Positions 19,194-27,741 of a stretch of DNA of 64,000 nucleotides are shown in pieces. Source of the DNA: Curtobacterium sp. GC_Cur_3 (GTDB lineage Bacteria; Actinomycetota; Actinomycetes; Actinomycetales; Microbacteriaceae); NCBI RefSeq assembly GCF_026544205.1, contig NZ_JALNUI010000001.1:1-64000 (forward strand). The letters run 5' to 3'. The stretch's first letter is position 1; each line of letters opens with the position of its first letter. The notes under the pieces were generated by a model. That model was not told the DNA's origin, made no database searches, and saw nothing but the letters and a program-made list of their open reading frames with translations. A program made the position numbers and the translations under genes.

Positions 19194-20762
19194 TCACTTG
19201 CTCTTGGAGACGTCCTCGAGCTGGTAGTTGCCGAGCGGCGTCACGTGGAAGTCGTTCACCTTGTCGGTGGTCGCGAACACGTAGGGCGAGTAGTACAGGT
19301 ACGCCAGGAAGGCGTCGTCACCGGTCTTCTGCTGGAGCTCGGAGTACAGCTCCTGGCGCTTGGCCGGGTCCGTCTCCTGCTGCGCCTGCTTGTTGACCGC
19401 GATGACGTCCGGGTTGTCGTAGTGCGTGAAGGCCGAGTTCGAGCCGCCCTCGGGGTCGACCGCGAAGGAGGTCCACTCGTCGGGGTCCGGGATGTCCATC
19501 GTCCAGGCGGACCACGCCATGTCGAAGTCGCCGGCAAGTCGGGCCTGCTTGTTCGCCGTCGGGTCGAGCTGCTTGATCTTCATCGTGATGCCGATCTTCT
19601 TGAGCTCGGCCTGCATGATCTGCGAGATGGACGTCTGGTTCGGGTCACCCGACCGGATCAGCAGCGTCGTGGTGAAGCCGTCGGGCTGCGACGACTTCGC
19701 CAGCTCCGCCTTCGCCTTCGCGACGTCGAACGTCGGGCCCTCGGCCTTGGCGTCGTAGTAGGGCGTGCCGGGCGAGAGCAGCGAGTTCGCCGTCGTGCCG
19801 TTGCCGAACAGCACGGCCTTGACCATCGCCTTGCGGTCCAGCGCGTACGCGATCGCGCGGCGCACGTGCACGTCGTCGAACGGCTTACGCTGCTGGTTGA
19901 AGGCGACGTAGTCGATCTGCGTCGACTTGAACGTGTCCGCCTTGACCCCGGCCGCCGACTTCAGCGACGACAGGCTCGACCAGTCCGGGGTGTCGTCGAT
20001 GTCGACCTGACCGCCCTGCACCTGGAGCTTGCGGGTGTTGGCGTCCGGCACGACGGTCCACTTGACGCCGTCGAGGTAGGGCTTGCCCTTCTGCCAGTAG
20101 TCGTCGTTCGCCGTCAGGCTGAGCGACTGCCCCTTCTTCCAGGACTCCCACACGAACGGACCGGTGCCGACCGGGTGCGTGTAGAACTCCTTCTTCGACT
20201 CGCCGCCGTAGTTGTCGGGGACGATCGCGTTGCTGAACAGCGACAGGTCGGCGATGAGCGGTGCCCAGGCGTACTTGAGGTCGATCTCGACGGTCTCGTC
20301 GTCGACGGCGCTGACCTTGTCGATCGCCGCGTTGATGTAGCCCCAGCCGGACGAACCGGTGGCGGTGTCGGCGTTGATGGAGAAGACGACGTCCTTCGCG
20401 GTCATCGGGTCCCCGTTGGAGAACTCGACGCCCTTGCGGAGGTGGATCGTGTACTTCTTGCCGTCGTTCGACGCGTCGTACCCGGTCGCCAGCCACGGCT
20501 GGAGCTTCTTGCCGTCCGCGCTCACGTTGAACAGCGGCTCCATGATCTGCTGCATCACGTGGATGGAGTTGTTGTCGAAGGTCGTGGTGTTGTCCATCGA
20601 GATGATGTCGGCGGAGCGCGCCATCGTCAGGACACCGCCCTTCGGGTGTCCACCGGCGGCGGTGCCGGCGGTGTCCGCCGAGCCGCCGGCGCTGCAGCCC
20701 GCGAGGACCAGGGCTGCTGCCGCTGTCACCGCGGCCACGGCCGCCCGATTCCGTTGTCTCAT
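19194..20762 (-). CDS. Peptide-binding lipoprotein (SBP family 5)
   Basis: 522 residues. A short basic N-terminus and hydrophobic helix lead into a lipobox (LVLAGC, Cys23), then a low-complexity linker and the family 5 solute-binding fold (GVEFSNGDPMTAKDVVFSI, GTGPFVWESW). It is tethered outside the membrane and delivers peptides to the permease pair. The ATG at 20760-20762 has a GAGG site; an upstream start would put charged residues before the signal and is less likely. It is the first gene of the array, with a candidate operator 70 bp upstream. Binding specificity cannot be read from sequence. Confidence 0.92.
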   Translation of the reverse strand: MRQRNRAAVAAVTAAAALVLAGCSAGGSADTAGTAAGGHPKGGVLTMARSADIISMDNTTTFDNNSIHVMQQIMEPLFNVSADGKKLQPWLATGYDASNDGKKYTIHLRKGVEFSNGDPMTAKDVVFSINADTATGSSGWGYINAAIDKVSAVDDETVEIDLKYAWAPLIADLSLFSNAIVPDNYGGESKKEFYTHPVGTGPFVWESWKKGQSLSLTANDDYWQKGKPYLDGVKWTVVPDANTRKLQVQGGQVDIDDTPDWSSLSSLKSAAGVKADTFKSTQIDYVAFNQQRKPFDDVHVRRAIAYALDRKAMVKAVLFGNGTTANSLLSPGTPYYDAKAEGPTFDVAKAKAELAKSSQPDGFTTTLLIRSGDPNQTSISQIMQAELKKIGITMKIKQLDPTANKQARLAGDFDMAWSAWTMDIPDPDEWTSFAVDPEGGSNSAFTHYDNPDVIAVNKQAQQETDPAKRQELYSELQQKTGDDAFLAYLYYSPYVFATTDKVNDFHVTPLGNYQLEDVSKSK

Positions 20763-20831
20763 CGTTGCCTCTTCGCTTCTGTGCACCGGTGCTGGTGCGG
20801 AGTCCGTGTCGGGGAGGTGGAGCGATTGGTG

Positions 20832-20849
20832 CTGTAGTGATGATTACAG
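20832..20849. promoter_or_regulatory. Candidate RpiR-type operator in the divergent promoter region
   Basis: CTGTAGTGATGATTACAG is an 18-bp palindrome with seven of nine positions symmetric (TGTA...TACA arms). It lies between the binding-protein gene (minus) and the acetyltransferase gene (plus) in a locally AT-rich stretch. TGTA/TACA arms are typical of RpiR/MurR-family sites, and an RpiR gene is in the array. Confidence 0.5.
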
Positions 20850-20889
20850 TACGACAGGTTCTTTTCAGTTTTGTTACGTTTGGAAGACG

Positions 20890-21381
20890 ATGGACCACGA
20901 CACCCAGCCGATCGCCCTCCGGCCGTTCCGCGCCACCGACGCCGCGACCGTCGTCGCCTGGTTCCACACGCCGGAGGACGCCGTCGCCGTCGCCGGCACC
21001 GGTGCGCCCTGGCCCTACCGGGCGTCCGACCTGGTCGCCGCGTCCACCGGGGACGACCGAGTCCCGCTGACGGTCACGCCCGCCGACGACCCCGACGACG
21101 TCGTCGGGCACGTGGCGGTCGTCCGCGTCACCGCGACGACCGGGCGGCTGGCACGGATCGTCCTCGCACCACGACTCCGCGGGAAGGGGCTCTCCGGTGC
21201 CCTCGTGGCGCTCGCCGTGGCCGAGGCCCGGGCGCTCGGCCTGACCGAGCTCGCACTGTTCGTCGTGCCGGGCAACACCCCGGCGCTGCGGGCCTACGCG
21301 GCCGCCGGGTTCGTGCGCGGCGAACCCGACCAGGAGCACCCCGAGTACGTCCGGCTGGTCAGGTCGTGGCCGTCGGGCTGA
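20890..21381 (+). CDS. GNAT-family N-acetyltransferase
   Basis: 163 residues. The acetyl-CoA-binding motif A appears as IVLAPRLRGKGLSGALV (compare Q/RxxGxG/A), and the C-terminal motif NTPALRAYAAAGF is the usual GNAT strand/helix end. It probably acetylates a small-molecule amine or protein N-terminus. The ATG at 20890-20892 follows GGAAG, and the longer frame upstream is antisense to the lipoprotein gene. It is transcribed divergently from the peptide array and ends at a long hairpin. Confidence 0.88.
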   Translation: MDHDTQPIALRPFRATDAATVVAWFHTPEDAVAVAGTGAPWPYRASDLVAASTGDDRVPLTVTPADDPDDVVGHVAVVRVTATTGRLARIVLAPRLRGKGLSGALVALAVAEARALGLTELALFVVPGNTPALRAYAAAGFVRGEPDQEHPEYVRLVRSWPSG

Positions 21382-21412
21382 CGCACACGTCCCCCTCCCG
21401 GGCATGACAGAA

Positions 21413-21466
21413 CCGCGGCCCGGACACGGCACCCCGTCGCTGCGGGGTGCTGTGTCCGGACCGCGG
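21413..21466. terminator. Long bidirectional hairpin
   Basis: A 23-24-bp stem (21413-21436 with 21443-21466, two G-U type mismatches) and a 6-nt loop lie between the convergent acetyltransferase and small acidic protein genes. No clear T-run is present, but the position is that of a shared terminator. Confidence 0.7.
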
Positions 21467-21485
21467 TCCGGTGGATGGGTGGGGC

Positions 21486-21638
21486 TCAGGCCTCGGAGGT
21501 CGGCACGTCGTCCGCGTCGATCTCGAGCGCGGCGTGCTCCTCGCCCTGTTCCTCGACGTTGCTGGAGGCCGTGTCCGGCTGCTCCGGTGCGTCTGCCTGC
21601 GTGGTCTCTTCTGCCGGATCCGGCTGGCTGTAGCTCAT
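21486..21638 (-). CDS. Small acidic protein
   Basis: 50 residues, very rich in Glu, Asp, Pro and Gln (MSYSQPDPAEE...), with no hydrophobic segment; probably disordered. I do not recognise a family. The ATG at 21636-21638 has only a weak ribosome binding site, but the acidic composition and isolated position between two hairpins argue for a real gene. An upstream extension to 21689 would add Arg-rich shadow sequence. Confidence 0.45.
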   Translation of the reverse strand: MSYSQPDPAEETTQADAPEQPDTASSNVEEQGEEHAALEIDADDVPTSEA

Positions 21639-21698
21639 GGGCGGGACGCTACGCGCGCGGGCCTGAGGACGGCCGCGAGGTGCGCCCACCGGTCACCG

Positions 21699-21749
21699 CG
21701 CCGGACAGGAGGCTCGTCCCGGGTCCGGCACGGAGCCTCCCGTTCGGCG
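21699..21749. repeat. Degenerate copy of the GGGAGGCTCGGTGCC palindrome family
   Basis: Arms near 21699-21716 and 21731-21749 (AGGAGGCTCG / CGGAGCCTCCCG) resemble the perfect palindromes at 39.5, 45.4 and 60.1 kb. It sits between the small acidic gene and the UvrA-like gene. Confidence 0.55.
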
Positions 21750-21765
21750 ACGGCGCAGGGGCCGG

Positions 21766-24132
21766 TCAGGCCCCGACGTACGCCGCCAGGTGCTGCCCCG
21801 TCAGGGTCGAGCGTGCAGCGACCAGCGCGGCCGGCGTGCCCTGGAACACGACCTGACCGCCGTCGTGCCCAGCTCCGGGCCCGAGGTCGATGAGGTGGTC
21901 CGCGTGCGCCATCACGGCCTGGTGGTGCTCGATCACCACGACGGTCCTGCCCGCGTCGACCATCCGGTCGAGCAGCCCGAGCAGCTGCGCGACGTCCGCG
22001 AGGTGCAGGCCGGTGGTCGGCTCGTCGAGGACGATCACCCCGCCGGGCTCCCCCAGGTGCGTCGCGAGCTTCAGGCGCTGGCGTTCCCCGCCCGAGAGCG
22101 TGGTGAGCGGCTGGCCGATCGTCAGGTAGCCGAGCCCGACGTCGGCGAGCCGGGTGAGCAGGGTGTGTGCGGCCAGCAGACGGGACTCCCCCGCGCCGAA
22201 GAAGTCGAGGGCCTCGGTGACGGACATCGCCAGGACCTCGCTGATGTCCTTGCCACCGAGCCGGTACGCGAGGACCGACTGGTCGAACCGGCGACCCTCG
22301 CACTCCGCGCAGGTGGTGGAGACGCCGGCCATCATCCCGAGGTCCGTGTAGATCACGCCGGCACCGTTGCACGCGGGGCAGGCGCCCTCGGAGTTCGCGC
22401 TGAACAGCGCGGGCTTGACGCCGTTCGCCTTCGCGAAGGCCTTCCGGACGGGTTCGAGCAGCCCGGTGTACGTGGCCGGGTTGCTGCGCCGGGACCCGCG
22501 GATGCCGCTCTGGTCGACGGTGACGACGTCGTCACGGTGGGACAGCGACCCGTGGACGAGCGTGCTCTTGCCGGAGCCGGCGACGCCGGTCACCACGGTC
22601 AGGACCCCGAGCGGGACGTCCACGTCGACGTCCCGCAGGTTGTGCCGGTCGGCGCCGCGGATCTCGATGACACCCGTGGGCTGGCGCACGGTCGCCTTGA
22701 CGGAGACGCGGTCGTCCAGGTGCCGACCCGTCACCGTGCCGCTCGCGCGCAGGCCGTCGACGGGCCCCTGGTAGCAGAGCGTGCCCCCGGCGGCGCCCGC
22801 CCCGGGCCCGAGGTCGACGACGTGGTCCGCGATCGCGATGACCTCCGGCTTGTGCTCGACGACCAGCACGGTGTTGCCCTTGTCGCGCAGGCGCAGCAGC
22901 AGCCGGTTCATCCGCTCGATGTCGTGCGGGTGCAGCCCCGTGCTCGGCTCGTCGAAGACGTAGGTGATGTCGCTCAACGAGGACCCGAGGTGCTTCACCA
23001 TCTTCACGCGCTGCCCCTCGCCGCCGGAGAGCGTGCCGGTGGGACGGTCGAGCGACAGGTAGCCCAGCCCGATCTCGACGAAGGCGTCGACGGCGTCGCG
23101 GAGTCCGTCGAGCAGCGGACCGACGGACGGCTCGTCGAGGCCGTGCAGCCAGGCGGACAGGTCGGTGATCTGCATCGCGGCGACCTCGGCGACGTCCTTC
23201 CCGCCGATCTTCGACGACCGTGCGACGTCGTTGAGCCGCGTGCCGTCGCAGTCCGGGCACGTGGTGAACGTGACCGCGCGGTCGACGAACGCGCGGATGT
23301 GGGGCTGCATCGCCGTGCGGTCCTTCTGCAGCAGGGACCGCTTGACGCGGGGCACGAGGCCCTCGTACGTCATGTTGATGCCGGCGATCTTCTGCTTGGT
23401 GGGCTCGCGGTACAGGAAGTCCTGCCGCTCCTGCTCGGTGAAGTCCCTGATCGGCTTGTCCCCGGGGTAGTAGCCCGACTCGGCGTACATCCGCACGTTC
23501 CAGCCGTCCGTGCCGTAGCCCGGGACGGTGAGCGCGCCGTCGTTCAACGCGCGCGCGTCGTCGAAGAGCTGCGTCAGGTCGATCTCGCTGACGTTCCCCC
23601 GTCCTTCGCACCGGGCGCACATCCCGCCGAGCCGACTGAACGAGACCTTCTCCGCCTTGGCCTCTGTCCCACGCTGCACGGTGATGGCACCACCGGCGGT
23701 GACCGTCGCGAGGTTGAACGAGAACGCGTTGGGCCCGCCGATGTGCGGCTGACCGAGCCGGCTGAAGAGCAGGCGGAGCATCGCGCTGGCGTCCGTCGCG
23801 GTGCCGACCGTGGAGCGGGGGTCGGCGCCGATGCGCTCCTGGTCGACGACGATGGCCGTCGTCAGTCCGTCGAGCAGGTCGACGTCCGGCCGGCCGAGCG
23901 ACGGCATGAACCCCTGCACGAACACGCTGTAGGTCTCGTTGATCATCCGCTGCGACTCCGCGGCGACGGTGCCGAAGACGAGCGAGCTCTTGCCGGACCC
24001 CGACACCCCGGTGAACACGGTCAGTCGACGCTTCGGCAGGTCGACGTCGACGTCCCGCAGGCTGTTCTCCCGCGCACCGCGCACCCGGATGCGGTCGTGG
24101 CTGTCGGCGACGTGCCCCGTGTCGGTGTCCAT
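21766..24132 (-). CDS. UvrA-like ABC ATPase (UvrA2/DrrC-type)
   Basis: 788 residues with two ABC modules: Walker A at 42-50 (GVSGSGKSS) and again GVAGSGKST, and signatures LSGGEGQRV and LSGGERQRL. Zinc-finger cysteine pairs CARCEG, CPDCDG, CPACNG and CAECEG are present. It is well short of canonical UvrA (about 950), which fits the UvrA2/DrrC class that lacks the UvrB-binding insert and is linked to drug or DNA-lesion tolerance. It should not be called the repair uvrA. The ATG at 24130-24132 removes a non-conserved leader. The bound ligand or damage type is unknown. Confidence 0.88.
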   Translation of the reverse strand: MDTDTGHVADSHDRIRVRGARENSLRDVDVDLPKRRLTVFTGVSGSGKSSLVFGTVAAESQRMINETYSVFVQGFMPSLGRPDVDLLDGLTTAIVVDQERIGADPRSTVGTATDASAMLRLLFSRLGQPHIGGPNAFSFNLATVTAGGAITVQRGTEAKAEKVSFSRLGGMCARCEGRGNVSEIDLTQLFDDARALNDGALTVPGYGTDGWNVRMYAESGYYPGDKPIRDFTEQERQDFLYREPTKQKIAGINMTYEGLVPRVKRSLLQKDRTAMQPHIRAFVDRAVTFTTCPDCDGTRLNDVARSSKIGGKDVAEVAAMQITDLSAWLHGLDEPSVGPLLDGLRDAVDAFVEIGLGYLSLDRPTGTLSGGEGQRVKMVKHLGSSLSDITYVFDEPSTGLHPHDIERMNRLLLRLRDKGNTVLVVEHKPEVIAIADHVVDLGPGAGAAGGTLCYQGPVDGLRASGTVTGRHLDDRVSVKATVRQPTGVIEIRGADRHNLRDVDVDVPLGVLTVVTGVAGSGKSTLVHGSLSHRDDVVTVDQSGIRGSRRSNPATYTGLLEPVRKAFAKANGVKPALFSANSEGACPACNGAGVIYTDLGMMAGVSTTCAECEGRRFDQSVLAYRLGGKDISEVLAMSVTEALDFFGAGESRLLAAHTLLTRLADVGLGYLTIGQPLTTLSGGERQRLKLATHLGEPGGVIVLDEPTTGLHLADVAQLLGLLDRMVDAGRTVVVIEHHQAVMAHADHLIDLGPGAGHDGGQVVFQGTPAALVAARSTLTGQHLAAYVGA

Positions 24133-24209
24133 GCGGGTCAGGCTAGCGGCAGCGGTCCGCCGCACGAAGGGCCCTGGACGAGCCTGTGGAGAAGGACCAT
24201 GCTGTCGCC

Positions 24210-24608
24210 ATGGCACTCCGTTGGTACTCGATCGTCATCGACAGCCGTGACCCCGCGGCGCTCGCCCGCTGGTGGGGTGAGACCCTGAGCTGGCCCCTCG
24301 TCTACGAGTCCGAGGACGGCGACGAGGCCGTCATCGCGCCGCCCTTCGCCGACGAGCTCGCCGGCACCGTCCCGCGCGAGCAGCAGCCGCAGGGACTCGT
24401 CTTCGTCCCCGTGCCCGAGGAGAAGACGGTCAAGAACCGGCTGCACATCGACCTGGCACCCGCGCCCGACGAGTCGCTGCAGGACGCGGTCGACGCCCTG
24501 GTCGCCCGGGGTGCCGCCCTCGCCGACGTCGGCCAGCACGACGTCCCGTGGGTCGTCCTCACCGACCCCGAGGGCAACGAGTTCTGCGTCCTCACACCGC
24601 GCGAGTGA
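24210..24608 (+). CDS. VOC-family (glyoxalase/bleomycin-resistance fold) protein
   Basis: 132 residues with the start typical of this group (MALRWYSIVIDSRDPAALARWW) and the ending VLTDPEGNEFCVL, which supplies a metal-binding-type Glu. VOC proteins form two beta-alpha-beta-beta-beta units and may act as dioxygenases, isomerases or drug binders; the activity here is not predictable. A GTG at 24186 could add eight residues. Its 3' end overlaps the convergent NUDIX gene by 17 bp. Confidence 0.8.
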   Translation: MALRWYSIVIDSRDPAALARWWGETLSWPLVYESEDGDEAVIAPPFADELAGTVPREQQPQGLVFVPVPEEKTVKNRLHIDLAPAPDESLQDAVDALVARGAALADVGQHDVPWVVLTDPEGNEFCVLTPRE

Positions 24609-25050
24609 ACCGCCGGACCAGGTCGGGCAGCTCCCGCGGCTCGAACGGTTCGTCGGTGGCGTCGAGTTCGTCGGCCGTCCACCACCGGGCGTCGAGGATG
24701 TCGACGCGCTCGTCCTCGGTCCACTCCTCGCTCGACAGCGAGAAGCCCGCGGTGCGCACGACGTAGAACTCGGAGTGGCCGCGGTCGTGGTCGGCCTGGT
24801 CCCACGTGACGTCGAAGTCCGACGACCAGACCGGCTCGCCGGGGTCCGTGATGACGATGCCCGTCTCCTCGCGGAGCTCGCGGATCGCCGCGTCGCGGTG
24901 CGACTCCCCCGGGTCGACACCGCCGCCCGGCGTGATCCAGCGGTGGAAGCCGTCGGAGGACGGCGCGTTGGTGTCCATCAGGAACACGCGCCCCTCCGGG
25001 TCGAGGAGCAGGATCCGGGAGGTTCGGCGCAGGCCGGGCGTGGCAGTCAC
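24592..25050 (-). CDS. NUDIX hydrolase
   Basis: 152 residues. A complete Nudix box lies at about 43-65 (GGGVDPGES...RELREETGI), binding Mg2+ to cleave a nucleoside diphosphate linked to another group. The N-terminal strand region RILLLDPEGRVFLM and a C-terminal acidic helix are typical of small house-cleaning members. The substrate is not predictable. It overlaps the convergent VOC gene tail-to-tail by 17 bp. Confidence 0.9.
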   Translation of the reverse strand: MTATPGLRRTSRILLLDPEGRVFLMDTNAPSSDGFHRWITPGGGVDPGESHRDAAIRELREETGIVITDPGEPVWSSDFDVTWDQADHDRGHSEFYVVRTAGFSLSSEEWTEDERVDILDARWWTADELDATDEPFEPRELPDLVRRFTRAV

Positions 25051-25090
25051 GTCCCCGACGCTAGCCGACGCTGCGGAACCGGGTGGTCCC

Positions 25091-25852
25091 TCAGCCGACG
25101 AAGCCGCTCACGTCGCCGACGAGGCGGGTGTGGTCGGCCGGGATCGGGTCGACGGCGGCCTGCGCGATCTCCGCGGCGAACTCCGAGACGCTGTAGAGCT
25201 TGCCGACCTCCTGCCGACGGCCCTCGATCGCGCCGGGGTTGATCCGGTTCAGGAGCGTGGCGGTGATGGTGCCCTCGATCATGTCGCCGGAGACCACGAC
25301 GAACTCGATGCCGGCGGCCTCGAGCTGCGGGACGAGCTCGCGCAGGGCGAGTTCGCCGGCACGCTTGCTCTTGGCGACGGGCACGTACTCGGGCAGCGTC
25401 TCGGCGGTCTCGACGAAGTGGGCCTGGTGGCTGGTGACGAAGACGACCCTGGACCCGGCGGGCATGTGCGGGACGGCGGTCTGGAGCATGTCGACCTGGG
25501 CGTCACGGTTCAGCCGGAGCGCGTAGTCGTCGCCCATGCCGGACTCCATGCCGCCGGAGGCGTTGAGCACGAGCAGGTCGATGCCGCCCCAGGCCTGCAC
25601 GACGGCGTCGACCATGGCCTGCACGGACTCGTGGTCGGTGAGGTCAGCACCCACGGCGAGGGCGTCCCCACCGGCGGCGACCACGCGCTCGGCGATCTGC
25701 TCGGCACGACGGGCCTTGTTGCGGTAGTTCACGACGACCTTCGCGCCGGCCTCTGCCAGGAACCCGACGGTGTCGGCGCCGATGCCGCGGGAGGACCCGG
25801 TGACGAGGGCGCGGGTGCCGGCGAGTGCTCCGGGGGCGAGGGGGTTGCTCAC
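25091..25852 (-). CDS. Short-chain dehydrogenase/reductase
   Basis: 253 residues. The motifs are TGSSRGIGAD (NADP-type cofactor loop, with Arg in NYRNKARR suggesting NADP), LVLNASGGM in place of NNAG, and a SKRAGELAL helix. The usual YxxxK is seen as YVPVAKSKRAG, so the catalytic Tyr is offset or replaced. The N-terminus MSNPLAPGALAGTRALV matches bacterial SDRs of this group. It is divergent from the NfeD/SPFH pair, and the substrate is unknown. Confidence 0.82.
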   Translation of the reverse strand: MSNPLAPGALAGTRALVTGSSRGIGADTVGFLAEAGAKVVVNYRNKARRAEQIAERVVAAGGDALAVGADLTDHESVQAMVDAVVQAWGGIDLLVLNASGGMESGMGDDYALRLNRDAQVDMLQTAVPHMPAGSRVVFVTSHQAHFVETAETLPEYVPVAKSKRAGELALRELVPQLEAAGIEFVVVSGDMIEGTITATLLNRINPGAIEGRRQEVGKLYSVSEFAAEIAQAAVDPIPADHTRLVGDVSGFVG

Positions 25853-26001
25853 AGTGCTGTTCTCCTGTTCGAAGGGTCCGTGTCGACCGCAGCGAGCCTA
25901 CCAATCCCCTGCGAGATGTCGGTGGTCGTCCGATATGTTGAACGGAGTTGAACCGGCTCCGCGGCGTCGCGGGGCCGTCGCGGCACAGGGAGGGAGCTCG
26001 C

Positions 26002-26475
26002 GTGCACATCACCGAATGGGTCCAGACGATCATCTGGATCGCACTGGTCCTCGTGCTGGGGGTGGTCGAGGTCTTCACGCTCGACTTCATCTTCATCATG
26101 CTGGCCGCCGGAGCCGCCGGTGGGTTGATCGCCGCCCTGCTCGGCGCCCCGTGGTGGCTCTCCACGATCATCGCCGCGGTCCTCGCGCTCGTGCTGCTCT
26201 CGCTCGTGCGCCCCCGCGTCCTCGCCGCCCTCGGCCGCGGAGCAGACCCGCGCCGCACGGGGATGGAAGGCCTCGTCGGCATGCCCGGCACGGTCGCCGT
26301 CGCGTTCACCACCACAGCACCCGGTCAGGTCCGCCTGGCCAACGGCGAGACCTGGAGCGCGCGCATCGACGCAGCCGCTCCCGACCGCACCCCGCCGCTC
26401 GGCACCGGCGTCGTCGTCGAGTCCATCGAGGGCTCGACCGCCGTCGTCCGCATCCAACAGAAGGCAGCTCAATGA
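26002..26475 (+). CDS. NfeD-like membrane protein
   Basis: 157 residues: membrane helices at about 5-65 (EWVQTIIWIALVLVLGVVEV, FIFIMLAAGAAGGLIAALL, WLSTIIAAVLALVLL), then a soluble OB-fold domain (GMEGLVGMPGTVAVAF). NfeD proteins work with SPFH/stomatin partners in membrane microdomains. The start is the GTG at 26002 with GGGAG upstream. It overlaps the SPFH gene by 4 bp (ATGA), so the pair is translationally coupled. Confidence 0.9.
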   Translation: MHITEWVQTIIWIALVLVLGVVEVFTLDFIFIMLAAGAAGGLIAALLGAPWWLSTIIAAVLALVLLSLVRPRVLAALGRGADPRRTGMEGLVGMPGTVAVAFTTTAPGQVRLANGETWSARIDAAAPDRTPPLGTGVVVESIEGSTAVVRIQQKAAQ

Positions 26476-27662
26476 CCCTCGCACCCGGGACGATCGTGCT
26501 CTTCGTACTGATCGCCGTCATCGTCATCTTCGTGATCGTCGTCCTCGCCAAGGCGATCCGGATCGTCCCCCAGGCGACGGCCGGCGTGGTCGAACGACTG
26601 GGCAAGTACCACAAGACCCTCACCCCCGGGCTGAACCTGCTGGTGCCGTTCATCGACCGGCTCCGGCCGCTGCTCGACATGCGCGAGCAGGTCGTGTCCT
26701 TCCCGCCGCAGCCCGTCATCACCGAGGACAACCTCGTCGTCTCCATCGACACGGTCGTCTACTTCCAGGTGACGGACGCCCGTGCGGCGACCTACGAGAT
26801 CGCGAACTACCTCGGTGCCGTCGAGCAGCTCACGACCACCACGCTCCGCAACGTGGTCGGTGGCCTCAACCTGGAAGAGGCCCTGACCAGCCGCGACAAC
26901 ATCAACGGCCAGCTCCGCGTGGTCCTCGACGAAGCCACCGGCAAGTGGGGCATCCGCGTGGGCCGTGTCGAGCTCAAGGCGATCGAGCCGCCCGTGTCGA
27001 TCGTCGACGCCATGGAGCAGCAGCTCCGTGCCGAGCGGAACCGTCGTGCCGCGATCCTGCAGGCCGAGGGCACCAAGCAGTCCCAGATCCTCGAGGCCGA
27101 GGGCGCCCGTCAGGCGGCGATCCTCCAGGCCGAGGGTGCTGCCAAGGCACAGGTGCTCCGTGCCGAGGGTGAAGCCCAGGCCATCGCGACCGTCTTCGAC
27201 GCCATCCACGTCGGCGACCCGGACGAGAAGCTCCTGTCGTACCAGTACCTGCAGATGCTCCCGAAGATCGCCGAGGGCACCGCCAACAAGGTGTGGATGA
27301 TCCCGAGCGAGTTCACCGAGGCCCTGTCCGGCATCGCGAAGGGCTTCACCGCACCGCGCATGGGCGATGCACCTGCGGGTGGGTCGACCGGTGGCTCGAC
27401 GGCCGGCGGCGCTGGCGCAGCCGGCGGCAGCGACTTCCTCGCGAAGATCTCGCAGCTCGCCAACGAGAGCCTGGCGAACAGCGCAGCGGCCGACGGCACG
27501 AACACCTCGGCAGCGACGCGGGCGAACGCTCCGGCGTCGGACATCATCCCGGACTCCGTCCTCGACGAGCGTCTCGCCGAGTCGAACCGCAGCGTCGAGG
27601 AGAAGCTCGCAGCGGCGGCCGATGCCACCCGCGCACAGCTCCGGGACGACCAGCAGCAGTAG
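26472..27662 (+). CDS. SPFH/Band 7 protein (QmcA/stomatin-like)
   Basis: 396 residues. One N-terminal membrane helix (residues about 5-28) is followed by the SPFH domain (GVVERLGKYHKTLTPGLNLL...) and then an Ala/Glu-rich coiled-coil of repeated AEG units (ILQAEG, ILEAEG, VLRAEG) that drives oligomerisation. A Gly/Ser/Ala-rich disordered segment and a second helix run to the Gln-rich end. It probably scaffolds membrane domains together with the NfeD partner. The last codons are duplicated just past the stop. A terminator hairpin follows. Confidence 0.92.
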   Translation: MTLAPGTIVLFVLIAVIVIFVIVVLAKAIRIVPQATAGVVERLGKYHKTLTPGLNLLVPFIDRLRPLLDMREQVVSFPPQPVITEDNLVVSIDTVVYFQVTDARAATYEIANYLGAVEQLTTTTLRNVVGGLNLEEALTSRDNINGQLRVVLDEATGKWGIRVGRVELKAIEPPVSIVDAMEQQLRAERNRRAAILQAEGTKQSQILEAEGARQAAILQAEGAAKAQVLRAEGEAQAIATVFDAIHVGDPDEKLLSYQYLQMLPKIAEGTANKVWMIPSEFTEALSGIAKGFTAPRMGDAPAGGSTGGSTAGGAGAAGGSDFLAKISQLANESLANSAAADGTNTSAATRANAPASDIIPDSVLDERLAESNRSVEEKLAAAADATRAQLRDDQQQ

Positions 27663-27692
27663 AGGACCAGCAGCAGTAACGGTCCATCAACG

Positions 27693-27731
27693 ACGACGGC
27701 CCGCTCCCCGATGAGGGGAGCGGGCCGTCGT
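27693..27731. terminator. Bidirectional terminator hairpin
   Basis: A perfect 17-bp GC-rich stem (27693-27709 with 27715-27731, loop GATGA) lies between the convergent SPFH and rbpA genes. No long T-run is present, but stem strength and position support a shared terminator. Confidence 0.78.
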
Positions 27732-27741
27732 GCGTTGCAGG

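Noticed and set aside
21766-24132. Canonical excision-repair uvrA
   Set aside because: Too short and with UvrA2-like organisation; no uvrB or uvrC nearby.
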